This document shows, in pieces, positions 1 through 5,204 of a stretch of DNA of 5,204 bases. Source of the DNA: an uncultured Sutterella sp. (GTDB lineage Bacteria > Pseudomonadota > Gammaproteobacteria > Burkholderiales > Burkholderiaceae_F); contig CAJJMF010000173.1 of NCBI GenBank assembly GCA_905192805.1, positions 1-5,204 of the forward strand, given 5' to 3'. A program made the position numbers and the translations under genes. The notes under the pieces were generated by a model, which was given only the letters and a program-made list of their open reading frames with translations, was not told the DNA's origin and ran no database searches. Each line of letters begins with the position of its first letter. Within the stretch, counting starts at the first letter, position 1.

Positions 1-167
1 CGCGACAACTTCGACCGTCCGGTCTGCATCGATCGGGACAGCCGATTGAACAAGTATGGGAACACGCCTACTACGTGGATCACCGCAACGCTCGTCCCAA
101 GTTCATTGAAACGTTCTTTGACAAGTTAGTGAACTGGAAGTTTGTGGCTCAGAACTTTGCCAAGTAA
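1..167 (+). CDS. sodB: Superoxide dismutase (Fe/Mn family), 3' end only
   Basis: This is the C-terminal end of an iron/manganese superoxide dismutase, which converts superoxide to hydrogen peroxide and oxygen in the cytoplasm. From base 54 the frame ending at TAA 165-167 reads VWEHAYYVDHRNARPKF and ends NWKFVAQNFAK. This matches the E. coli SodB tail (VWEHAYYIDYRNARP, then VNWEFVAKNLAA) almost residue for residue, and the His of WEH is a metal ligand. Upstream of base 54 the same frame stays open but no longer looks like a dismutase, and the residue before VWEH is Gln instead of the invariant metal-ligand Asp. A frame-1 reading gives RPVCID ending at base 33, which would supply that Asp if bases 34-53 were absent. 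The gene may therefore be disrupted, or the window edge may carry a sequence or assembly error. Family assignment is firm; the first 53 bases and whether the gene is functional are uncertain. Confidence 0.85.
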   Translation, partial: RQLRPSGLHRSGQPIEQVWEHAYYVDHRNARPKFIETFFDKLVNWKFVAQNFAK

Positions 168-208
168 TTGAGTCGTTTCGCGCATTTACGGGAACGTACG
201 CGAATACC

Positions 209-246
209 AAGGAGTATCGACTGGTCGGTTGATGCTCCTTTTTTTT
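209..246 (+). terminator. Intrinsic terminator of sodB
   Basis: A 13-bp stem pairs 209-221 with 228-240. It is continuous when two G-U pairs are allowed, has a 6-base loop (222-227), and leads into a run of eight T (239-246). It lies 42 bases after the sodB stop. This is a textbook Rho-independent terminator and separates sodB from the clpS-clpA unit. Confidence 0.9.
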
Positions 247-362
247 ATCGTTGAGTGTACGCCACCCTTCAACGAAACCAAACGAGTGTGCTAAGCTCAA
301 AAGACTGATGACTCCTCACCCTGTTTGCTATCGCGAGGAGTACAACGAGAAGGAGAAGGCTT
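247..362 (+). promoter_or_regulatory. Probable clpS-clpA promoter region and leader
   Basis: This stretch lies between the sodB terminator and the clpS start, so the promoter for clpS-clpA should be here. The best candidate I see is an extended -10, TGCTAAGCT at 289-297, with only a poor -35 (TTCAAC, 268-273). It is weak and may be wrong. A perfect 7-bp inverted repeat follows, ACTCCTC at 311-317 and GAGGAGT at 335-341, with a 17-base loop. The clpS ribosome binding site AAGGAG is at 350-355, 7 bases before the ATG. The ACTCCTC arm contains CTCCT, which could instead pair with AGGAG of that site, so the leader could fold in two ways. That is inference only. Confidence 0.3.
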
Positions 363-689
363 ATGCCAGGTGAAAGTCGCTCGACCCACTCACAAGTGGC
401 AACACTCGTGCAAGAAAAAGAGGATCAACTCTGGGCCGTCGTGTTTTTCAACGATGATGTCACCCCGTTTGAATGGGTGCGCCAATTGCTGATATCGCTG
501 TTTAAGCATACGGAATCGGCGGCGCAGACCATTACGTTACGCGTGCATAACGAAGGTCAGGGGGTTGCCGGTCGATATCCTAAAGCCAAAGCCATCCTAT
601 TAGCGTCAAAAGCAATGATGCTCTCACAAAGTAATGGGTTTCCTCTGGTTTGCAAAGCGATGCCAGATGTTAGAGATTCGCAAGAGTGA
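363..689 (+). CDS. clpS: ATP-dependent Clp protease adaptor protein ClpS
   Basis: ClpS is the small cytoplasmic adaptor that recognises destabilising N-terminal residues and delivers those proteins to ClpAP. The 108-residue length matches the family (E. coli 106). A variable N-terminal stretch of about 22 residues precedes the core. Conserved residues are visible: N30-D31-D32, T34-P35 and H62 correspond to E. coli N34-D35-D36, T38-P39 and H66, which bind the substrate's free amino group. K83 falls where family members carry a ClpA-contacting Lys. Two pocket positions differ from E. coli: F36 replaces the gatekeeper Met40 and T58 replaces Met62, so side-chain preference may differ. The ATG at 363 is chosen because AAGGAG sits 7 bases upstream. 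The stop codon overlaps the clpA start, so the two are almost certainly co-transcribed and translationally coupled. Overall similarity to E. coli ClpS is low but the fold signature is clear. Confidence 0.93.
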   Translation: MPGESRSTHSQVATLVQEKEDQLWAVVFFNDDVTPFEWVRQLLISLFKHTESAAQTITLRVHNEGQGVAGRYPKAKAILLASKAMMLSQSNGFPLVCKAMPDVRDSQE

Positions 690-3478
690 TGCATATGAAA
701 GAAACGATTCAAGTGCGCATTGAGCAAGACCTTTACCGTGTCTGGCAAATGCACCAAGTTCAACGTCTTAATGGTGACGGGCTCTCGACGGATAACTTAA
801 TCGAGCTTTATTTGCTCATTAAGCATGTGCCGTATATTGAAAATGTCATCGAAATTATGGGCGCTAAGCCCTCTGAGGTGCTCAGTGCCCTCGAGCAGCT
901 CGTTAAAGAACGTTACCCCGAGTGGGACTCGGAAGCGTATGAAGATGTGGAGGTGACGGTTTTTGACTTCTTTAGCGAAGATCCTCACCTCGTCATCGTG
1001 GAAGCGGCTTTACGCTTAATCTGCGAAATTGATCCCAAAATGGGCGTATTGGATGCCGCCCAGTACCTCTTGATGCTTCTCTCGGGGTTCGAGATGATTG
1101 ACCCGCAGTTGTGTGCCGATGCCCTGTCGCCACTCAGTTTGGGTTCCGATAATTTAATTCAACATTTCGATGAGATCTGGGGTAAGGATGGGGTTATTCC
1201 CGCCTTGCGACTCTTTGAGCGTGGGCAATTTATCAAGCGTGAACGTCGTCACCCCGGGGTCTGGCGTGAAGAGTACCTGTACGACCCGGATTCCCCAGTG
1301 AATCCGAAGCGTCGCTATACCCGTGACGAGTATAAGGAAGCGATTGCGGATCGTTTCCCGTTGGTTGAACAGTGGATTCGCACCATGCATAGTGAAGAGG
1401 CCATCTTTGACGAAGCAGGGTTTGTGCGTGAAGGCTTTTTAAAGGCGATGCCAACGGTATTGGAAATTTTCCAAAAGCACTACCGTCCTTTGCGTTTTAC
1501 GCCCATAACGATCACGCGAAAAGACCTGATGCAAATCGTCTACAACGCGAAAACGATGCTCGGCAAAGTGCTCGATGAGGCCCACTTACAACGTGTCATC
1601 GAATTGGGGTTCTTTGAAACGCCTCAAGAGTTCAAACAACGCTTAGCGCAACTCGATGACACGGGTAAACCGCGTGTGAAATCGCAAGGCCGTGAGTCTG
1701 ACGATGGGACGCTCAAAACCATGAGCCCCGAGTTACTGCGTTATGTTCGGGATTTAACGGCGTTGGCTCAGCTAGGAAAACTGGATCCGCTCGTGGGTCG
1801 CGAGGCCGAACTGGAGCAGATTTTCCAGATTCTGAGTTGCCGCAACAAAAATAAGCCAGTGATTCTGGGTGAATCCGGAGTGGGTAAGTCCGCCTTGATT
1901 GAAGGGTTGGCGCAACGCATTGTCGAAGGGCGCGTTCCTCAACGTTTCCAGCGCATGCGTTTGGTCCAGTTGGAACCCTCCACGCTCTCGAGTCGTTATC
2001 GCGGTGTGTTTGGCGAAACGATGGACAAAATCCTCCAGGTATTGCGTCGTACGAAGAGTGTGATTTTAGTGATTGATAACATTCACACCTTGCTGGATTC
2101 AACGGATGAGCAAAACCAAGAGCACCTCAACGCCCTCTATCGCTTATTAAAAGAGCGTGAGCTCCCCATCATCGTCACGTCCGACTTCAAGAGCTGGCGT
2201 CAGCGTTTTAAAACGCAAACGAGCCTAACCAAGTGCGTGACCCCCGTGGAGTTAACGGAGTTAAATCAAGAGGAAGCGATTGTCGTGATTAAGGGACTCT
2301 TGCCTCAGTTTGAAAAATTCCATAACGTCCATTATGAAGAGGAGGTGGTGAGCGAGGTCGTCAAATACGCGGATCAATTCCTCTTTAACGGGGTTCTGCC
2401 CGAAAAAGCGATCGATGCGTTGGATTTAATGGGGGCGAAGGCCCGCTTAGCCGCTCCGAATAATGACGAGACGCTGACGATTACCGCCGATGCTGTCCCG
2501 GCAGCCATTGCGGAATTGGCACGCTTACCGGTCGAACAACTCCGTGTCGTGGAAAATCAGGGGCTTGCCTCGTTAGAGGGAGACCTTAAAAAGGTGGTGT
2601 TTGGGCAAGATAGTGCAATTGAAGCGGTCGTATCGGCGATTAAAGTGGCGCGTTCGGGCTTAGTTAATCATGATCGCCCAGTGGGAAGCTTCCTCTTTAC
2701 GGGGCCTACCGGGGTCGGGAAGACCGAAGTAGCACGACAGCTTGCCAAAACGCTTGGCGTACCGCTCTTACGCTTTGATATGTCGGAATATTCCGAGGGT
2801 CACACGATCTCGCGCTTGATTGGGGCCCCAGCCGGGTATGTGGGTTACGGGCAAGGTGGATTACTCACCGAGCACGTCTCGAAGCATCCCCATTCGGTTG
2901 TCTTGTTTGACGAAATCGAAAAGGCTCATCCGCAGATTTATAACCTGTTCTTGCAAATGCTGGACGTGGGTAAGGTCACCGATAGCCAAGGGATCGCGGT
3001 GGATTTCCGTAACACGATCATCATTATGACGAGTAATGTGGGCGCCCGTGAGGGTGAACGCATGGCGATCGGGTTTGGGGGATCAGACAGTCAAAGTGGG
3101 GACTTTAGTGCTGCACTCAAACGCTTCTTCTCGCCCGAATTCCGTAACCGCTTTGACAAAATCATCCGCTTTATGCCACTCTCGGCGGAGAGCTTGATGT
3201 CGGTGGTCGATAAGTTTGTGGGTGAACTCACCCAGCAATTAGCCAACCGCCAAGTGACGGTGCGTTACACAGATGCCTTCAAGGCCTATTTGGCTCGTAA
3301 GGGGTATGAACCAGCGATGGGAGCGCGTCCTATGCGTCGTATCATTGACCAAGAAGTACGCCCGCTCTTAGCGGATCGTTTGCTCTTTGGCGATTTGGTC
3401 AAAGGAGGCGCGATCGTTGTGGATTACCGCGAAGGGCAAGTGGTCATTGAGCGTGAATCGGACGAGTCGGGTTCGTAA
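689..3478 (+). CDS. clpA: ATP-dependent Clp protease ATP-binding subunit ClpA (enlarged, with degenerate D1)
   Basis: ClpA is the hexameric AAA+ unfoldase that partners ClpP and receives ClpS-bound N-degron substrates. Counting from ATG 689 (929 residues; E. coli 758): two divergent Clp_N repeats lie at about 7-75 and 95-165; an extra unrecognised segment at about 167-345; D1 begins LDPLVGRE at 365-372. D1 keeps Walker A GESGVGKS (394-401) and pore loop RYRG (436-439), but Walker B reads IDNIHT with Asn464 replacing the catalytic Glu, and the arginine-finger pair is replaced by Lys515-Cys516. D2 is canonical: Walker A GPTGVGKT (672-679), pore loop GYVG (716-719), Walker B D741-E742, FRNR fingers (819-821), sensor-2 GAR (878-880). 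The ClpP-docking loop is IGF (794-796; E. coli ClpA IGL). Identity as ClpA and not ClpB or ClpC rests on the clpS neighbour, the IGF loop and absence of a coiled-coil middle domain. GTG 686 and ATG 695 are alternative starts; 695 has the better-spaced AAGAG (682-686), while 689 gives a TGATG overlap with clpS. Confidence 0.93.
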   Translation: MHMKETIQVRIEQDLYRVWQMHQVQRLNGDGLSTDNLIELYLLIKHVPYIENVIEIMGAKPSEVLSALEQLVKERYPEWDSEAYEDVEVTVFDFFSEDPHLVIVEAALRLICEIDPKMGVLDAAQYLLMLLSGFEMIDPQLCADALSPLSLGSDNLIQHFDEIWGKDGVIPALRLFERGQFIKRERRHPGVWREEYLYDPDSPVNPKRRYTRDEYKEAIADRFPLVEQWIRTMHSEEAIFDEAGFVREGFLKAMPTVLEIFQKHYRPLRFTPITITRKDLMQIVYNAKTMLGKVLDEAHLQRVIELGFFETPQEFKQRLAQLDDTGKPRVKSQGRESDDGTLKTMSPELLRYVRDLTALAQLGKLDPLVGREAELEQIFQILSCRNKNKPVILGESGVGKSALIEGLAQRIVEGRVPQRFQRMRLVQLEPSTLSSRYRGVFGETMDKILQVLRRTKSVILVIDNIHTLLDSTDEQNQEHLNALYRLLKERELPIIVTSDFKSWRQRFKTQTSLTKCVTPVELTELNQEEAIVVIKGLLPQFEKFHNVHYEEEVVSEVVKYADQFLFNGVLPEKAIDALDLMGAKARLAAPNNDETLTITADAVPAAIAELARLPVEQLRVVENQGLASLEGDLKKVVFGQDSAIEAVVSAIKVARSGLVNHDRPVGSFLFTGPTGVGKTEVARQLAKTLGVPLLRFDMSEYSEGHTISRLIGAPAGYVGYGQGGLLTEHVSKHPHSVVLFDEIEKAHPQIYNLFLQMLDVGKVTDSQGIAVDFRNTIIIMTSNVGAREGERMAIGFGGSDSQSGDFSAALKRFFSPEFRNRFDKIIRFMPLSAESLMSVVDKFVGELTQQLANRQVTVRYTDAFKAYLARKGYEPAMGARPMRRIIDQEVRPLLADRLLFGDLVKGGAIVVDYREGQVVIERESDESGS

Positions 3479-3512
3479 CCCATAAGGAAAACGAAAAAGC
3501 GTTGCGCACTTA

Positions 3513-3535
3513 AGACAAAGCGTGACGCTTTGTTT
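3513..3535 (+). terminator. Small hairpin just after clpA
   Basis: Bases 3513-3522 pair with 3526-3535 (about 10 bp including one G-U pair) around a 3-base loop, with ACAAAGCG/CGCTTTGT as the core. The sequence that follows (TTTGCCTTTCTC) is only moderately T-rich. It could be a weak first terminator or a 3'-end stabilising hairpin for the clpS-clpA transcript, 35 bases after the clpA stop. Confidence 0.45.
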
Positions 3536-3562
3536 GCCTTTCTCAATAAAGTGTTCCATACT
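3534..3562 (+). promoter_or_regulatory. Candidate sigma70-type promoter for the DUF2199 gene
   Basis: TTGCCT (3534-3539) and CATACT (3557-3562) are each 4 of 6 matches to the -35 and -10 consensus and are separated by the ideal 17 bases. Transcription would start at about 3569, inside the 5' arm of the terminator at 3563-3603, so RNA from this promoter would lack most of that arm and escape termination. There is no room for a promoter between that terminator and the next gene, which supports one here. The match is modest and unproven. Confidence 0.3.
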
Positions 3563-3603
3563 GAAGGGGTACGCTTTTTTTAAAGCACCCCTTCCATCTT
3601 TTT
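3563..3603 (+). terminator. Intrinsic terminator of clpS-clpA
   Basis: GAAGGGGT (3563-3570) pairs with ACCCCTTC (3587-3594). The stem continues inward as GCTTT (3573-3577) with AAAGC (3582-3586) after a 2-base bulge, with a TTTT loop. Five T (3599-3603) follow after a 4-base gap. It is the stronger of the two hairpins after clpA and ends about 25 bases before the next gene. Confidence 0.75.
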
Positions 3604-3628
3604 CAAACTTCGTCAGGGAGTAAATGGC

Positions 3629-4126
3629 ATGACCGAAGCTGCTGATCTTTGTCGCGATATCCAGATGAAATTACCCGATGATATCTGGATGCTCGATTCG
3701 TTAGAGCGTTATCGTCGCGGTGCCCGGTTCACGGAGGACTTTGCCACGATGGACGGGAGCACCTATGTGTTCGGTGTCATTGAAATTCCTTTCTCCTACA
3801 CGGAGGGAAGTTTCACCTGGGGGTGCTGGGTGGAAGTGAGCCGTGCGTTACATGATGCGTATTTGGACGCCTTTCAAACGCCCGATGCCGACCGTTTGAG
3901 TGGTACGGGTATTTTGGCAAACAGTATCCCAGGCTACGAAGATGCCGATAAAGTCACGGTGGCGATTACGTTTTCGTCGGAACGTCGCCCGATATTTGTG
4001 CTCGAACCGGGTAATAGCTTAGCGGACGACCAAAAAGCAGGGCTCTCCTTAGAGGATCACTATGCGCTCGATGAGTTGCTGTTTGGTGACGATGAGGATG
4101 AAGACGAAGAGGATTTTGAAGACTAG
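3629..4126 (+). CDS. DUF2199-family protein of unknown function
   Basis: This 165-residue protein resembles the DUF2199 family, whose function is not known. Recognisable blocks are MKLPDDIW (13-20), FGVIEIPF (48-55), FTWGCWVEVS (62-71), IPGYEDADKV (100-109) and RPIFVLEPGNSLADDQKAG (120-138). These occur in the order and spacing I recall for the family. Many members begin with a short Cys-rich segment of the CxxC type; here only Cys8 lies in that region, so a metal site there is unlikely. The C-terminus ends in an acidic tail, with 11 of the last 13 residues Asp or Glu. No signal peptide or membrane segment is visible, so it is probably cytoplasmic. ATG 3629 has AGGGAG at 3615-3620, 8 bases upstream. 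The gene stands alone between terminators and converges on dut, and its neighbours do not suggest a role. Family call is from memory of the pattern. Confidence 0.8.
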   Translation: MTEAADLCRDIQMKLPDDIWMLDSLERYRRGARFTEDFATMDGSTYVFGVIEIPFSYTEGSFTWGCWVEVSRALHDAYLDAFQTPDADRLSGTGILANSIPGYEDADKVTVAITFSSERRPIFVLEPGNSLADDQKAGLSLEDHYALDELLFGDDEDEDEEDFED

Positions 4127-4156
4127 TAGCACGCTCTACGGTCACTATCCAATGAG

Positions 4157-4189
4157 AAGGGGGGTGTTGAATCATTCAACACCCCCCTT
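4157..4189. terminator. Hairpin between convergent genes, probable bidirectional terminator
   Basis: A perfect 15-bp inverted repeat, AAGGGGGGTGTTGAA (4157-4171) with its exact complement (4175-4189), is separated by 3 bases. It lies 30 bases after the DUF2199 stop and 25 bases beyond the dut stop on the other strand. T-runs are poor on both sides (TTGTTACT on plus, TTCTCATT on minus), but the stem is very stable and its position between converging units fits termination of both. Confidence 0.75.
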
Positions 4190-4214
4190 GTTACTGGGTT
4201 ACCCGTTCAGGGCT

Positions 4215-4664
4215 TTATTTCGTGCCCGTGGAGCCGAAACCTCCCGTGCCTCGTTCGGAGGCATCAAACGATTCAACCACGTGAAATTGTGCCTGCATCA
4301 CGGGAACGATCATGAGTTGTGCCAAACGCTCAAAGGGTTCAAGCGTAAACGGTTCCTGACCGCGATTCCATGTGGAAATCATTAATTCCCCTTGGTAGTC
4401 GCTATCGATCAAGCCCACGAGATTGCCAAGCACGATCCCTTTTTTGTGTCCTAAGCCAGAGCGGGGCAAAATGAGGGCAGCGTAGCGCGGGTCACCAATA
4501 TGAATGGCGATGCCCGTGTGTACGAGGTGGGTTTCACCAGGAGCGATGACGAGCGGTTTATCCAAGAGTGCACGCAAATCCATCCCAGCGGAACCTTCCG
4601 TGGCATGTTTGGGTAGATACTCACGGGCGCGTTCATCGAGGACTTTCAATTGAATGTCAAGCAT
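4215..4664 (-). CDS. dut: Deoxyuridine 5'-triphosphate nucleotidohydrolase (dUTPase)
   Basis: The enzyme hydrolyses dUTP to dUMP and pyrophosphate, keeping uracil out of DNA and supplying dUMP for thymidylate synthesis; the family is a cytoplasmic homotrimer. All five dUTPase motifs are present in this 149-residue protein (E. coli about 151): GSAGMDLRA (24-32), PRSGLG (67-72), GLIDSDYQGE (84-93, with the catalytic Asp), ERLAQL (112-117) and RGTGGFGSTG (138-147), the last being the flexible glycine-rich C-terminal arm that closes over the substrate. The start at 4664 is chosen because MLDIQLKVLDERA begins the family's usual N-terminus; the frame is open 64 codons further upstream, but that stretch is coaBC read out of frame. 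The ATG overlaps the coaBC stop by 8 bases (ATGCTTGA) and only a weak TGGAA lies upstream, so translation is probably coupled to coaBC. Confidence 0.97.
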   Translation of the reverse strand: MLDIQLKVLDERAREYLPKHATEGSAGMDLRALLDKPLVIAPGETHLVHTGIAIHIGDPRYAALILPRSGLGHKKGIVLGNLVGLIDSDYQGELMISTWNRGQEPFTLEPFERLAQLMIVPVMQAQFHVVESFDASERGTGGFGSTGTK

Positions 4665-5204
4665 GGTGTTTTTCCAGTAGTTGGGCCAACCGAGCCACGA
4701 TGGCTCGCGCGATGGCGTGTTTGGTAGTAGGGCCGATGGCCTCGGTATGCTCAGGATCCACGAAGAGCACTTCATTGGTATCTTTACCGAGTGCTTCTTT
4801 CGCGACATTCGCGACGATAAAAGCACACCCCTTCTTGAGGCATTTTTCCCGAGCATACGCTTCTAAATCTTTTGCTTCCGCAGCAAAGCCAATGCAAATC
4901 GGAGCGTTCTCACGATGAGCAACGAGCGATAGGATATCAGGATTTTCGACAAAGGCGAGCGTCGGGGCACGACCTTCGCGTTTTTTGAGTTTCCCCACAA
5001 AGGGCTCTTCGACACACCAATCGGCGACCGCCGCAACGCCAATAAATGCGTCGACGGGAGTAGCTTCAAGGGTGGCCTCTACGGCTGCCAACATGCCTTT
5101 GGCAGTCGTGACATCGATTTGTGTGACGCCCACGGGTGTTTTTAGGTGGCAGGGACCCGAGATCAGCGTCACGTCTGCGCCGGCCTCACGCAGAGCACGG
5201 GCAA
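4657..5204 (-). CDS. coaBC: Phosphopantothenoylcysteine synthetase domain of CoaBC (5' part outside window)
   Basis: CoaBC is the bifunctional enzyme that joins 4'-phosphopantothenate to cysteine using CTP (CoaB) and decarboxylates the product to 4'-phosphopantetheine (CoaC) in coenzyme A synthesis. Only the C-terminal CoaB part is visible, 182 codons. It opens ARALREAGADVTLISGP, typical of the Rossmann-like CoaB start, so translation clearly enters from beyond the right edge and GTG 5172 is an internal Val. Further marks are AAVAD (5034-5020), ENPDIL (4947-4930), GFAAEA with a following YAREK Lys region (about 4890-4840), and IVANVAKEALGKDTNEV near the end, all at the spacing seen in E. coli Dfp. 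Frame is intact to the TGA at 4659-4657. It overlaps dut by 8 bases, the order seen in many proteobacteria. The CoaC half should lie just outside the window, since CoaB and CoaC are fused in most bacteria; this cannot be confirmed here. Confidence 0.94.
   Translation of the reverse strand, partial: ARALREAGADVTLISGPCHLKTPVGVTQIDVTTAKGMLAAVEATLEATPVDAFIGVAAVADWCVEEPFVGKLKKREGRAPTLAFVENPDILSLVAHRENAPICIGFAAEAKDLEAYAREKCLKKGCAFIVANVAKEALGKDTNEVLFVDPEHTEAIGPTTKHAIARAIVARLAQLLEKHHA

Noticed and set aside
103..300. 65-codon minus-strand frame over the sodB end and its terminator
   Set aside because: It runs through the sodB terminator hairpin and has no ribosome binding site or similarity I recognise.
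1713..2102. 129-codon open frame on the minus strand inside clpA
   Set aside because: It lies wholly opposite the conserved D1 coding region, is rich in Arg, Pro and Cys without motifs, and is a shadow of the clpA codon pattern.
2820..3029. 69-codon plus-strand frame inside clpA D2
   Set aside because: It overlaps the best conserved part of clpA in a different frame and has no recognisable content.
3495..3531. Repeated AAAGCG units near the post-clpA hairpin suggesting a competing fold (attenuator)
   Set aside because: The alternative pairing is only 6 bases long, and there is no leader gene or other sign of attenuation at a 3' end.
3368..3559. 63-codon minus-strand frame across the clpA end and downstream gap
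   Set aside because: It is mostly antisense to conserved clpA sequence, and no promoter or ribosome binding site is evident.
3624..3632. Two-codon mini-frame ATGGCATGA overlapping the DUF2199 start
   Set aside because: Such a short frame is expected by chance, and AGGGAG is placed better for ATG 3629.
4665..4856. 64-codon upstream extension of the dut frame
   Set aside because: It is coaBC read in another frame. It has low-complexity Ser/Pro/Lys content with no similarity to dUTPase, and the normal family N-terminus begins exactly at 4664.

Overview
The window looks like an ordinary chromosomal housekeeping segment from a proteobacterium. The evidence is the clpS-clpA pair, the coaBC-dut order (as in the E. 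coli dfp-dut locus) and an iron/manganese-type superoxide dismutase gene. Base composition is moderate, and leucine codons are mixed TTA/TTG/CTC/CTT. A betaproteobacterium of the Burkholderiales, for example a gut Sutterellaceae-like lineage, is my guess from the divergent but recognisable proteins; nothing in the window proves it. No tRNA, rRNA, CRISPR array, insertion sequence or phage gene was seen.

Layout, left to right. Bases 1-167 hold the 3' end of a superoxide dismutase gene (sodB family), followed by a strong intrinsic terminator (209-246). A leader of about 115 bases leads into clpS (363-689), which overlaps clpA (about 689-3478). Downstream of clpA are a small hairpin (3513-3535) and a stronger terminator (3563-3603). 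Next comes a single plus-strand gene for a DUF2199-family protein (3629-4126). It converges on a minus-strand pair, coaBC (running in from the right edge) followed by dut (4215-4664), which overlap by 8 bases. A perfect 15-bp hairpin (4157-4189) separates the convergent units and probably terminates both.

How the genes work together. ClpS is the adaptor that hands N-degron substrates to the ClpA unfoldase, which feeds the ClpP peptidase (clpP is not in this window). CoaBC makes 4'-phosphopantetheine for coenzyme A, and Dut keeps dUTP out of DNA. These two are linked by position, not by chemistry.

The part worth a second look is the ClpS/ClpA pair. ClpA is about 170 residues longer than E. 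coli ClpA because of an unrecognised segment between the N-domain and the first AAA+ module. That first module has Asn in place of the catalytic Walker B Glu and lacks the arginine-finger pair, while the second module is fully canonical. ClpS carries substitutions at two residues that line the N-degron side-chain pocket. Together this suggests a remodelled ClpS-ClpA machine with an ATP-binding but hydrolysis-impaired D1 ring. A second oddity is the sodB fragment: the invariant metal-ligand Asp is missing from the open frame but is present in another frame 20 bases upstream.
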